From positions 1-64,000 of the forward strand of contig JALGZK010000014.1 of the NCBI GenBank assembly GCA_025774935.1: a stretch of DNA of 64,000 nucleotides. Reading direction: 5' to 3'. This stretch comes from a bacterium. GTDB taxonomy: Bacteria; Joyebacterota; Joyebacteria; Joyebacterales; Joyebacteraceae. The translations under genes were made by a program, and so were the position numbers. Shown here one piece after another: positions 1 to 8,872 of the stretch; positions within the stretch are counted from its first letter, which is position 1; every line of letters begins with the position of its first letter. A model generated the notes under the pieces. It made no database searches and was not told the DNA's origin. It worked only from the letters and a program-made list of their open reading frames with translations.

Positions 1-972
1 GCCTCCGCTCCCACCTTCCTGCCAGCTCGCGTTGCCCTGCGCGTCGGTCGTCAGCACGTGGCCGTCGACCGCCCCGGTCGGCATCTGGAGCCCGCCGCCG
101 ACGTACAGGTCGTCCGGCGTGTAGACTCCCCAGTCGACCTGGAACTCGTCCTCGTAGCCGAGCGCTCCCCACACCCCCCCGTCGTAGCGCGCCCCGAGCA
201 CGCCTCCCGTCCTGGACTCGTCGTACCAGGTGTATCCGGCGATCCCGAAGGTGTACTCGTCGCCGTAGGCGTTGTATCCGGTGATGGCGTTGTTCGTCGC
301 CCAGTGTGCGTAGCCGATTCCCGGGCTCGGCACGCTGCGCGAACGGTAGGCGTAGATCGCGGAGCGTCCGTCACCGTCGTCGTTGGTGTCCCAGAGCGAG
401 GAGTAGAGGACCTTCTGGTTGCCCCCGGTCACGTAGAGCTTGTTCTCCCCCCGGCCGGCGGCGGCATCGCCCTCGCGGGCGCCCTCGTCCCCTCTCGCGA
501 GAGGGACCGCGCCGATCCCGACCGAGCCAACGTCGCGGTAGATGTCGTCGCCCGCGAACAGCCAGTCGTCGTCCTCGGCGCCACCCACGACCTCGAGCGC
601 GGTCTCGGCGGTGTACGCGTACGGAACGGACGCGAACGCAACTCGGGGCATCAACTCGGGGTAACCACTCACCGCCACACCCAGGTAGTACGAAACATCG
701 AACGGGAGATCGATCGGGATGATCTTCCCCAGCACGGTGCTGAAGACGCCGTCCTCGACCGCGACCTCCTGCTCCTCCGTCCAGAGAGCCACCCCGCCCA
801 TCGGGGCGTCGTAGATCGAGAACACGAAGTCGTAGTCGCGGTCCGGAACCGCGACGCCCTCCGCGTCCCTCAGCACGCCCTGGTAGCTGATCGTCTGCGG
901 CAGCTGCGCCGGCGCCGGACCGCTCACCGCCGCGAGCGCGCAGACCGCAAAGAGCACGAGCATCCGTCTCAT
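1..972 (-). CDS. Secreted protein with 'SYQGVLRDAEG...VPYAYTAETA' N-terminal domain (tail-fibre/collagen-like-associated), 3' end truncated by window edge
   Basis: Open frame from ATG at 972 to base 1 with no stop, so absent from the ORF track. Reads MRRMLVLFAVCALAAVSGPAPAQLPQTISYQGVLRDAEGVAVPDRDYDFVFSIYD...HVLTTDAQGNASWQEGGSGG; signal peptide present. Confidence 0.8.
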   Translation of the reverse strand, partial: MRRMLVLFAVCALAAVSGPAPAQLPQTISYQGVLRDAEGVAVPDRDYDFVFSIYDAPMGGVALWTEEQEVAVEDGVFSTVLGKIIPIDLPFDVSYYLGVAVSGYPELMPRVAFASVPYAYTAETALEVVGGAEDDDWLFAGDDIYRDVGSVGIGAVPLARGDEGAREGDAAAGRGENKLYVTGGNQKVLYSSLWDTNDDGDGRSAIYAYRSRSVPSPGIGYAHWATNNAITGYNAYGDEYTFGIAGYTWYDESRTGGVLGARYDGGVWGALGYEDEFQVDWGVYTPDDLYVGGGLQMPTGAVDGHVLTTDAQGNASWQEGGSGG

Positions 973-1198
973 GAGTCAAGGCCTCCTCTCGTCGCCTTGC
1001 CGCGTACACGTCCCTCGACGCCCGCCGGTGTCGACGGCCGCCAGAGAAGAGAGTTCGGTAGCATCGATCCTTCCTGTTTTCGCGTCCGCCCAGGATGCGG
1101 GCGTAAACGGACGCTCCGCCCGCCCCACAGAGGGCGCGCGGCGCGCGGAACGGCCCGGACCGCATCCAGATCGGGGCGGTCACAGGGGCCGACTGTTC

Positions 1199-1227
1199 AT
1201 TATATCACAGAATGCCCAGCTTGGCAA
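1199..1227 (-). promoter_or_regulatory. Sigma70-type promoter TTGCCA-N17-TATAAT
   Basis: Minus strand TTGCCA(1227-1222) N17 TATAAT(1204-1199), about 220 nt upstream of the ATG at 972. Confidence 0.6.
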
Positions 1228-1251
1228 TGGAGTACGGGGACCCGGGAGCCG

Positions 1252-2196
1252 TCACGCCCTCCCGGCCGCCTCCTTGAGAGCCTGGAGGAGTCGGTACGGC
1301 ACGTCCACCTCCCCCAGCTCGATGTGGGGCTTGCTCGCTCCGTGGAAGTCGGTGCCGCCCGTCACGAGGAGACTGTGCTCGCGCGCGAGCGCCTCGAAGT
1401 GACCGACGAGCGCACCGAGCTCCTCGGAGTCGATGAGAGGCGCCCCGTCGTGGTAGGGCCTGCCCTTGTGGTACGGGTAGAAGACCTCGAGCCCGCGGAC
1501 GCCGGCGCCCGCGCAGACCTCGACCGCGGAGTCGACGTCCGGGTCGACGAGCACTCCGTCCCTCGCGAACGTCGTGTTGTACGCCCCCGGATGCGCGAGC
1601 ACAGACACCCCGCCCACCCGCTCGATCAGCGCGACGCAGTCCTCGAGAGGGAGGCTGAACGTCTTCGGGACGTGCCAGTCGCCGCCGAACGAGGTGCGGT
1701 CGAAGAAGTCCTCCGCGGGGAAGTCCGGGTGGTGGCGGTGCAGGATCTTCCAGATGTGCGGGCGCCTGACGGTGTCGCCCGCGGCCTCCTTGAGGACTTC
1801 CTCGATCCTGATCGGGAGCCCGTGGTCCGCCAGCACCTCGATCTGGCTCCGGAGCTTCCCGTTCTTCGCGTCCTGGAGGTCGCGCATGACCCCCGTGATC
1901 TCCGCGTCCTCGGGATCGATGTAGTACCCGAGGATGTCCACCTCGACGAGATTCCTCGCCGGGTCGTGGGCGATGCCGATCTCGATTCCTGGAACGACCT
2001 CGACGCCGAGCCGCTCGCCCGCGGCGCATCCCTCGCTCACGCCCCCCATGGAGTCGTGGTCGGTGATGGCGATCGCCACGACGCCGAGCGACCTCGCGCG
2101 CTCGACCAGTTCGGTCGGCGTGAGCGTTCCGTCGGATGCTGTCGTGTGCAGGTGGAGATCGATCCGGGCGTCGCCCCGCGGGTCCGGCACGTTCAC
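1252..2196 (-). CDS. PHP domain phosphoesterase
   Basis: DLHLHTTASDGTLTPTELV, ITDHDSMGG, VLAHPG, GTDFHG motifs. GTG start at 2196 preferred over the track start at 2394, which overlaps the upstream gene. Confidence 0.88.
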   Translation of the reverse strand: MNVPDPRGDARIDLHLHTTASDGTLTPTELVERARSLGVVAIAITDHDSMGGVSEGCAAGERLGVEVVPGIEIGIAHDPARNLVEVDILGYYIDPEDAEITGVMRDLQDAKNGKLRSQIEVLADHGLPIRIEEVLKEAAGDTVRRPHIWKILHRHHPDFPAEDFFDRTSFGGDWHVPKTFSLPLEDCVALIERVGGVSVLAHPGAYNTTFARDGVLVDPDVDSAVEVCAGAGVRGLEVFYPYHKGRPYHDGAPLIDSEELGALVGHFEALAREHSLLVTGGTDFHGASKPHIELGEVDVPYRLLQALKEAAGRA

Positions 2197-2204
2197 CTCC
2201 GGCG

Positions 2205-3035
2205 CTACACCTCGATGCCGAAGACGCCCTTCAGGGCGAACCCGGCGGCGACCGAGACGACGAAGAAGACCAGCAGCCAGTGGAGCCCGATCCCGAAGAC
2301 ACTGAGACCGGCGGGCTCGTAGTGGACCTCGATGGATTTCACGACGGAGTCCCTCGGGATGGGGCGCTCCGACGGGTAGAGGAACGCGGACCACGTCAGC
2401 CCACGCGCGCGAACGGCTCCGACCGTCCGGACGCCGGGCTCCCCGGCCACGACGAAGGTCTTCGTGAGCGGACCACCCGGCGTGCTCAGGACGAGCTCAT
2501 GCGTCCCGGGCGACAGGCCCAGGACCTTCCACTCGACCTCGCCGGACGAGTCGATCCGGAGCGGCGCCGACGCGACCCGCGCGGCGAACGGCGCCTGGAG
2601 CCCCACGTCGAGCTCCGTGGCACGCACGCCCTCGTCCAGGGTGACCGTCACTCTCGCGCTCTCGCCAGGAGCGACGGGCTCGCTGCCGTAGCGGATGCCG
2701 AGCTGGACCATGATGAGCAGGACCGGGACCAGGATGAAGACGAGCGGTCGCAGGGAGTGCCTGAGGTACCTGAGGTTGTTGCGGATGACGTTGCCGATCG
2801 CGAGGAACATCACGCGCGTGTCGTTCCGGAAGATCCACATCTCCATGATGTAGGCCTTGAGCTTGTCCTTCGTCTCGGCGATGCGCTGCTGGTTCGAGGT
2901 CTTCCCGAACACCAGGAGCATCACCACGCCCGTCACGACAGACACCACGAGGAGAGGCACGACCGGGTGCGTCCCCCCGAAGAGATCGAAGAACACGTCA
3001 AACGCCGCTGTGATCGTTCTCAGGATCGGCCACAT
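2205..3035 (-). CDS. Three-TM membrane protein with basic cytoplasmic helix and extracytoplasmic Ig-like segment; possible remote YidC/EMC3 (DUF106)-like
   Basis: TM1 VVPLLVVSVVTGVVMLLVF, charged NQQRIAETKDKLKAYIMEMW, TM2 PLVFILVPVLLIMVQLGI, C-terminal TM GLHWLLVFFVVSVAAGFALKG. Confidence 0.6.
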   Translation of the reverse strand: MWPILRTITAAFDVFFDLFGGTHPVVPLLVVSVVTGVVMLLVFGKTSNQQRIAETKDKLKAYIMEMWIFRNDTRVMFLAIGNVIRNNLRYLRHSLRPLVFILVPVLLIMVQLGIRYGSEPVAPGESARVTVTLDEGVRATELDVGLQAPFAARVASAPLRIDSSGEVEWKVLGLSPGTHELVLSTPGGPLTKTFVVAGEPGVRTVGAVRARGLTWSAFLYPSERPIPRDSVVKSIEVHYEPAGLSVFGIGLHWLLVFFVVSVAAGFALKGVFGIEV

Positions 3036-3065
3036 GGTTCGTCGGAAGAAGAGTCAGGGCCCCGG

Positions 3066-3260
3066 CTACGAGATGTAACCCAGCCCCTTCAGCTTCTCCT
3101 TGATCTCCTCCTCGGAGTCCGATTCCTCGAGCTTCGCGATCTCCTTCTCGAGAGCGTGCGTCACGAACTCCTCGGGCGACGAGTAGCCCGCGAGCTTCGC
3201 GAACTTCTTCACCTTCTCGAGGAGCTCCTTGTCGATCTTGATGCTGCTCCCACCGAACAT
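3066..3260 (-). CDS. Small ribbon-helix-helix-like protein ending in LKGLGYIS
   Basis: 64 aa SIKIDKELLEKVKKFAKLAGYSSPEEFVTHALEKEI; in line with the operon. Confidence 0.65.
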   Translation of the reverse strand: MFGGSSIKIDKELLEKVKKFAKLAGYSSPEEFVTHALEKEIAKLEESDSEEEIKEKLKGLGYIS

Positions 3261-3300
3261 GTCGTCCTCCCTCTCGCGACGACGTAGCCTGCCGCGTTCG

Positions 3301-5472
3301 TCAGAACACCGGCGCGCCGATCATCCAGTCCATCGTCCCGATCCCGAACTCAGCGAGGATCGTCGGCGCGAGGTCGTAGAGCGCCGGGGCCTCTGCCGCG
3401 ATGATCTTGTTCGAGAAGAGGACGCCCGGCACGTGCATGTAGTCGGCGCAGTGGTCGCCGCTCCATTTGTTGAGGTTGTCCTCGAGCACGGCGCTCCCGA
3501 TCGCGCCGCCCGCGGACTCCTCCGAACCGCGGTAGCCCCATCCGTACCCCACGACGATGTCCGGCGCCGTTTCGACGAGCGGCCCGTGATAGAACTCCCT
3601 CGACTTGTACGCGCGGACGACCGCCCGCTGCCCGTTCTCCGGATCGATCACGCCCTCGAGCTTCTCGGCGATCTCGTCGACGAGCGCGTCCGCCTCCGGC
3701 CCCGGCTCGACGATACCCTGCCCCTCGCGCCCCTTGACGTTCAGGTAGAGGCCGTTGATCCCGATGCTGTACGCGCGCGTCTTCGACCAGTCGACGCCCA
3801 GGAGCCACTCGACGTCCTCGGGCCTGACGCCCGGCTTGAGCGCGAGGTAGCCCTCGTCGAGGAGCCACCGGTTCAGGTGGACCTTCCGGTACCACGCGGC
3901 GAACCCGTGGTCCGAGAGAATGATGAGGGTCGTGTTCTCGTCGACGTCCTCCAGCACCCGCGCGAGGACCTGGTCGAACTGCATGTAGAGCTCGTCGATG
4001 AACGAAGCGTACGCCTCGTCCTCGTCCGGAATGTGAGCGGGATGGTCGGGGTCCATGCACCGCCACATCGCGTGCGTCCCCTGATCGAGCGACGAGAAGT
4101 AGAAGAACAGGAGCCCCTCGTCAAACCGCTGAAGGTGATACTCGAGCGCGCGCTTCCTCTCCTCGAGAACGAGCGTCGCCTGGGCCGCGAACTCGGCGTT
4201 CCCGAAGACCGCGCTCTCGAGGGCCTTCGTGTCCTCGGGCATGCCCTGGGTGTAGAAGTGCCGGAGCTCGTCCACGAGCTCCTGGCCGTACTCCGGGGGC
4301 TCCGTAATCGGGAGCGCCTGGTTGGCGGGGTTGATCTGGATCGGGCTCGCGTGGAGCTCGAACTCGGGGCGCACGGACTTCAGGTAGAACCGGACGACCC
4401 CGTTCACGCCGACCATGTGCGGCACCATCTCGAAGTCGATCTCCATCCAGTCGCTGAACTCGCCCTCCGTGAGGATCGCCTCCGATCCGCCGATGACGAT
4501 CTTCGCGACGGCGTGCACTGGATCGATGAAGACCTCGAAATCCAGCCGTGCCTTCCTGTCGTCGTACGCGACGCGCGACCCGGTCCTGTCGGCAATACGG
4601 TCGTAGTCGAGGAACTCGTTGACCGGTCCCTTGATCGACGCGCGGACGACGTTGTCGACCACCTCGACCGGATGGACGCTCCCGCCGCTGACGTCGTCCG
4701 AACCGGGCCAGGGGTCGGTCGTGAAGAACGAGAACGTCCCGTACGTTCCGAGGATGTCCGGCGTCCCCAGACCCGACATCGCCGTCGAGAGCCCGGTCGC
4801 GCTCTCGACCGGAGGGAAGTTCGCCGGGAGCCTGAAGATCGTCGTCCCGATGCCCGCCGCCTCGAGGATCTCCCAGAACGCCACGCCCTTTCGGAGGTTC
4901 AGGGGCTGTCCTCCCTGGAACGGGAGGACGTAGTCGGTGAACGGCACGACGACCCGGTTCCTGATGGGAATCCCCAGCACGCGGATCCGCTGGGCCGCCG
5001 ACGCCACGTCCGAGGTCGAGAAGTGCGGGAGGTACGAGTCCGCGTAGCGGTGCACGAAGTCGTAGATGCCGTGTCCGCCCGAGTCCATTCCAGTGATGAA
5101 GTTCGACCAGGCGACCGGGCTCTGCGGCGGCATGCTCGAGAGGAGGGCGCTGAACCCGCCCGCGTCCGCGAGCTCCTTGAAGTGCCGGAGCCTCCCTTCC
5201 TCCATCAGGCGACGCGCGATGATCCAGTCCATCCCGTCGATACCGATGACGATGACGCGCTTGCCCGACTCGCGCGCCTGCGCGACCGCGCTGCCGGGGT
5301 CCCGCGCCTCCCTCGCCAGCGCTTCCAGCGCCTCGCGCTCGGTGTCACCGTACGCTTCCTCGGGCGGCGGCGCGTCCGAGGTGCAGCTCCCGAGGACGAG
5401 CGCCAGGGCGACCGCCATCGCGATCGTCGCGGCGATGTCGCACAGGTTCCCGCCTGCAGTATTCCTACTCAT
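3301..5472 (-). CDS. Alkaline phosphatase superfamily protein (type I phosphodiesterase/nucleotide pyrophosphatase-like), lipoprotein signal
   Basis: VIVIGIDGMDWIIARRLM, ILSDHGFAAW, GDHCADYMHVPGVLFSN; probable start MSRNTAGG at 5472 followed by lipobox-like LVLGSC. Confidence 0.85.
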   Translation of the reverse strand: MSRNTAGGNLCDIAATIAMAVALALVLGSCTSDAPPPEEAYGDTEREALEALAREARDPGSAVAQARESGKRVIVIGIDGMDWIIARRLMEEGRLRHFKELADAGGFSALLSSMPPQSPVAWSNFITGMDSGGHGIYDFVHRYADSYLPHFSTSDVASAAQRIRVLGIPIRNRVVVPFTDYVLPFQGGQPLNLRKGVAFWEILEAAGIGTTIFRLPANFPPVESATGLSTAMSGLGTPDILGTYGTFSFFTTDPWPGSDDVSGGSVHPVEVVDNVVRASIKGPVNEFLDYDRIADRTGSRVAYDDRKARLDFEVFIDPVHAVAKIVIGGSEAILTEGEFSDWMEIDFEMVPHMVGVNGVVRFYLKSVRPEFELHASPIQINPANQALPITEPPEYGQELVDELRHFYTQGMPEDTKALESAVFGNAEFAAQATLVLEERKRALEYHLQRFDEGLLFFYFSSLDQGTHAMWRCMDPDHPAHIPDEDEAYASFIDELYMQFDQVLARVLEDVDENTTLIILSDHGFAAWYRKVHLNRWLLDEGYLALKPGVRPEDVEWLLGVDWSKTRAYSIGINGLYLNVKGREGQGIVEPGPEADALVDEIAEKLEGVIDPENGQRAVVRAYKSREFYHGPLVETAPDIVVGYGWGYRGSEESAGGAIGSAVLEDNLNKWSGDHCADYMHVPGVLFSNKIIAAEAPALYDLAPTILAEFGIGTMDWMIGAPVF

Positions 5473-7678
5473 CGCCACCTGTCCCTTCACTCTCTCGCCC
5501 GGAGTAGATCGGGCGTCCGCGCATGTAGTCCGGGACCCGCACGCCGAAGAGGTCGAGGATCGACGGGCCGATGTCGATGAGGCCGGGGCGCTCCGCCTCC
5601 ACCTTTCGGTTCGTGAAGAGCACGCCCGGGACGAGGCGGTAGTCAATGCAGTGGTCGCCGCTCCAGGACTTCACGTTGTCCTCGACGACCGAGACGCTCG
5701 ACTTCCCGACGGCTGCGTCCCACGACGCGCGGTAGCCCACGTTGTACCCGATGATGAGGTCGGGCGCGTTTCCGGCGTAGGGCCCGTCCATCACCTCCTC
5801 GGCGTCGTAGACCGAAGTGATGACGACCTCGCCGGTGTCCGGGTCGCGCAGGCCCTCGAGCTTCTCCTTGAGCTCCTTCTTGATCGCCCGGTACTCGTCC
5901 GACGTCACGATCCCCTGGGCCTCGCGGCCCTTCCTGTTGATGTAGATGCCGGAGAGCCCGAGCTGATAGACCTTCGTCTTCGACCAGTCGACGCCGCTCA
6001 GGTACTCCCCGATCGCGCTCGTCCCCTCTCCCGGCGCGCAGTACGAACCGAAGTCGCACGCCGCGGCCTCGCCGTCTCCCCCGCCGCCGCCCCCGGCCGT
6101 CGCGTCCGTCTTCCCGGCCATGTACCCGTTCTCGAGCGCCCACGTGTTGAGGTTCACGCCGCGCTTGAACTGCTTGAACCCGTGGTCGGAGATCACCAGG
6201 AGCAGCGTCTCGTCGTCGACGTGCTCGAGCACCCGCTTGAGAAGCACGTCCATGCGCACGTAGAGGTCCTCGATCGCTTCGCTGTGGATCTCGGTGTCCT
6301 TGTCGCGGTTCGACGGGTGATCCTTGTCCAGGTAGCGCAGGAACATGTGCTGGATGCGGTCCGTCGCGTCGAAGACGGCGACGGTGAGCCCGTTCCGGTT
6401 CTTCGCGAGCGAGTTCATGAACATCTTCTCGCGCTCGCGGTGGATCGCGTAGGTCTGCTCCAGAAACGCCAGCTCGTCGATCATGCGCTCGTTCAGCGCC
6501 CACGTGTCCTCGGCGAGTCCGAGCGTCGCGTAGCTCCCCTGGAGCTTCGCGAGGTACTGCGAGAACATCGAGGGCTCGCTGATCGGCATCGCCGGGCTGT
6601 CCGGGTCGATGTTGATCGGAGTGACGTAGAGCTCGAACTCGGGCGAGATCTTCTGCACGCGGATCCGCACCAGGCCCTTCACCTTGACCCCGAGTCCGGC
6701 GTTGAACTCCAGCGGCAGCCAGTCGGAGTACTCGCTCTCGCCAAGCGTGACCTCGTTCCCGCCGAAGTCGAACGTTACCGTCTCGCTGAAGTCGTCGATC
6801 TCCGCCACAAACGGCACGGTCAGGACCTCGTGCTCCTCGGTCAACGGCGACGGCGGTCCGGGCAGCTCGCCCTCGACGACGTTGCCTTCCCGCTCGACGA
6901 AGACGAGCGTCCCGCCGGTGTACGAGCCGGCCTTCTCCCGGTCGGTCGTGAAGTACGTGAAGCTCCCCTGTGTTCCCCGGAGGTCGGGAACGCACATCGC
7001 CGAGAGCACGACGCCGTTCCTGAGCTTCTCCGGCGGGAACGTGATGGGGACCCGCAGGATGTGGCACGGGATGTAGCAGTCGTCGAGGACCGACCAGAAC
7101 GTCCGGCTCTTCCGCATCAGGCGGATCGACGGCTTCCCGATGGGGATGCGGTACCGCCCGAGCCTGAAGCTCCGTTCCGGGTTCGTGATGCGGGTCGACG
7201 AGAGGATCGGGAGGTAGCTCTTCTCGTCCCTCCCGAGAAAGTCGAAGATGTTGTGGCGTGAGGCGTCGACGCCCGTCGCGAACGTCGACCAGGCGACCGG
7301 CGACATCGAAGGACACGCGGTCTCGAGCATCCGGAACGAGCCATCTTCCGCGAGCTTCGCGAAGTGCGGGAGCTTCCCCTCCTGCATGAACCGCTTCGCG
7401 AGCACCGGGTCGAGTCCGTCGAGGCCGAGGACGATGGCGCGCTTGATCTGCGACGGGCCCCGGAGCTTCCTGACGCGGAGCTTCCTCGTCAGCGCGCGGA
7501 ACGGCCACGAGATGAGCGAGCCGAGGGCGAGGAAGAACGTGATGAACACGACCGCGAGCGACCCCACGACCGCGAACCCGGCGCCCGGCCCCACGTACGC
7601 GTGTGCTGCTGCCGGATACAGCACGGCCGCGGTGACCGCGGCTCCGATGAAGGCTACTCTCTTGCTGGATGCGGACAT
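5465..7678 (-). CDS. Alkaline phosphatase superfamily protein, paralogue of 3301..5472, membrane anchored
   Basis: IVLGLDGLDPVLAKRFM, VISDHGFKQF, GDHCIDYRLVPGVLFTN; start MSASSKRVAF at 7678; 8-nt overlap with downstream start. Confidence 0.87.
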   Translation of the reverse strand: MSASSKRVAFIGAAVTAAVLYPAAAHAYVGPGAGFAVVGSLAVVFITFFLALGSLISWPFRALTRKLRVRKLRGPSQIKRAIVLGLDGLDPVLAKRFMQEGKLPHFAKLAEDGSFRMLETACPSMSPVAWSTFATGVDASRHNIFDFLGRDEKSYLPILSSTRITNPERSFRLGRYRIPIGKPSIRLMRKSRTFWSVLDDCYIPCHILRVPITFPPEKLRNGVVLSAMCVPDLRGTQGSFTYFTTDREKAGSYTGGTLVFVEREGNVVEGELPGPPSPLTEEHEVLTVPFVAEIDDFSETVTFDFGGNEVTLGESEYSDWLPLEFNAGLGVKVKGLVRIRVQKISPEFELYVTPINIDPDSPAMPISEPSMFSQYLAKLQGSYATLGLAEDTWALNERMIDELAFLEQTYAIHREREKMFMNSLAKNRNGLTVAVFDATDRIQHMFLRYLDKDHPSNRDKDTEIHSEAIEDLYVRMDVLLKRVLEHVDDETLLLVISDHGFKQFKRGVNLNTWALENGYMAGKTDATAGGGGGGDGEAAACDFGSYCAPGEGTSAIGEYLSGVDWSKTKVYQLGLSGIYINRKGREAQGIVTSDEYRAIKKELKEKLEGLRDPDTGEVVITSVYDAEEVMDGPYAGNAPDLIIGYNVGYRASWDAAVGKSSVSVVEDNVKSWSGDHCIDYRLVPGVLFTNRKVEAERPGLIDIGPSILDLFGVRVPDYMRGRPIYSGRESEGTGGDE

Positions 7679-7715
7679 ACGCCTCCGACCGTCTCGGCTC
7701 CTCAGTGCCTTCCAT

Positions 7716-7744
7716 ATAATAGACGGATGGCCACCGGCTTTCAA
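7716..7744 (-). promoter_or_regulatory. Promoter TTGAAA-N17-TATTAT for the phosphatase operon
   Basis: Minus strand hexamers with exact 17-nt spacer, 38 nt upstream of the ATG at 7678. Confidence 0.65.
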
Positions 7745-7800
7745 GCGCGGGGAGAGACCCGGGACCGCCCCGGGCGCGCCCGCAGGTCCCCCGGGCCCCG

Positions 7801-7829
7801 TTGACACGCCGCCGCGCCCCCGGTAGGCT
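7801..7829 (+). promoter_or_regulatory. Promoter TTGACA-N17-TAGGCT for the GRE activase, possibly leaderless
   Basis: -10 ends at 7829; ATG at 7836. Confidence 0.55.
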
Positions 7830-7835
7830 CACTCC

Positions 7836-8747
7836 ATGGACCGTCCAACGGGCATCTGCTTCAACATCCAGCGCTACGCGATCCACGACGGCCCGGGCAT
7901 CCGGACGACGGTCTTCCTCAAGGGGTGTCCCCTCTCGTGCACGTGGTGCCACAACCCTGAGGGGCTCTCACCCGACTCCGAGATCCTCCTCGTCTCCGAC
8001 CGCTGCAAGCACTGCGGGGCGTGCGTCGAGGTCTGCCCGAGCCCCCCGATCGTCGGACCGGAAGGAACGAAGACGACCGACCGCGCGCTCTGCGTGCGAT
8101 GCGGACGCTGCGTCGAGGCGTGCACCGCAGGCGCGAGGCGACTCGTCGGCCACGAACTGACGGTCGACCGGGTCGTCGGCGAGGTCGAGCGCGACCGCCC
8201 GTTCTACGACGAGAGCGCAGGCGGCGTGACGTTCTCGGGAGGCGAGCCGCTCGCGCAGGGCGAGTTCCTGCTCGAGTGCCTCCGCGAGTGCCGCGATCGC
8301 GGGCTCCGGACGGCCGTCGACACGAGCGGCGCGGCGGAGCGCGATCTCATCCTCGAGGTGGGACGGCTCGCCGATCTCATGCTGTTCGATCTTAAGATCC
8401 TCGACGCCGACGACCACGAGCGCCTGACGGGCGCGCCCCTGGCTCCGATCCTGGAGAACCTCCAGGCGCTCGACAGCGAAGGCGTCGAGATCCGGATCCG
8501 ATTCCCCGTGATCCCGGGACTCACGGATGCCCCCGACAACGTCGCGGCGCTCGGCGAGTTCGTCGCGTCACTCGAGAACACGCGGCGCGTCCACCTCCTC
8601 CCCTTCCATCGGACCGCCGCCGACAAGTACACCCGGCTCGAGCGTGAGTGGACGCACGCGGACCTCCGCCCGTCCCCGGATGAGAGCCTCGCGGTCATCG
8701 CGGCCGCCCTCGAGGGGTTCGGGCTCGACGTGACGGTCGGAGGATAA
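7836..8747 (+). CDS. Glycyl-radical enzyme activating protein (radical SAM with ferredoxin insert)
   Basis: GPGIRTTVFLKGCPLSCTWCHNPEG (CxxxCxxC), CKHCGACVEVCP and CVRCGRCVEACTAGAR clusters, GGVTFSGGEP. Confidence 0.93.
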   Translation: MDRPTGICFNIQRYAIHDGPGIRTTVFLKGCPLSCTWCHNPEGLSPDSEILLVSDRCKHCGACVEVCPSPPIVGPEGTKTTDRALCVRCGRCVEACTAGARRLVGHELTVDRVVGEVERDRPFYDESAGGVTFSGGEPLAQGEFLLECLRECRDRGLRTAVDTSGAAERDLILEVGRLADLMLFDLKILDADDHERLTGAPLAPILENLQALDSEGVEIRIRFPVIPGLTDAPDNVAALGEFVASLENTRRVHLLPFHRTAADKYTRLEREWTHADLRPSPDESLAVIAAALEGFGLDVTVGG

Positions 8748-8872
8748 GCCGGACACGGACCTCGGCCGCGAGACCGGACGGCCGTCGCGGCATCGAAACA
8801 CGCGGGACCGAGGAAGCGGGGCTGAGGACGCCAAAGGGCCCCTCGCGGAGCCCGGCAGGAGGGCGGAGAGGC

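Noticed and set aside
58-2322. Long plus-strand ORF (754 aa) opposite the PHP and tail-domain genes
   Set aside because: Antisense GC-frame artefact: Arg/Val/Asp/Pro-rich with no domain motif; opposite-strand frames encode coherent proteins
3229-7261. Plus-strand ORFs 3229..5580 and 5066..7261
   Set aside because: Mirror ORFs of the two alkaline-phosphatase-superfamily genes; composition atypical, no motifs
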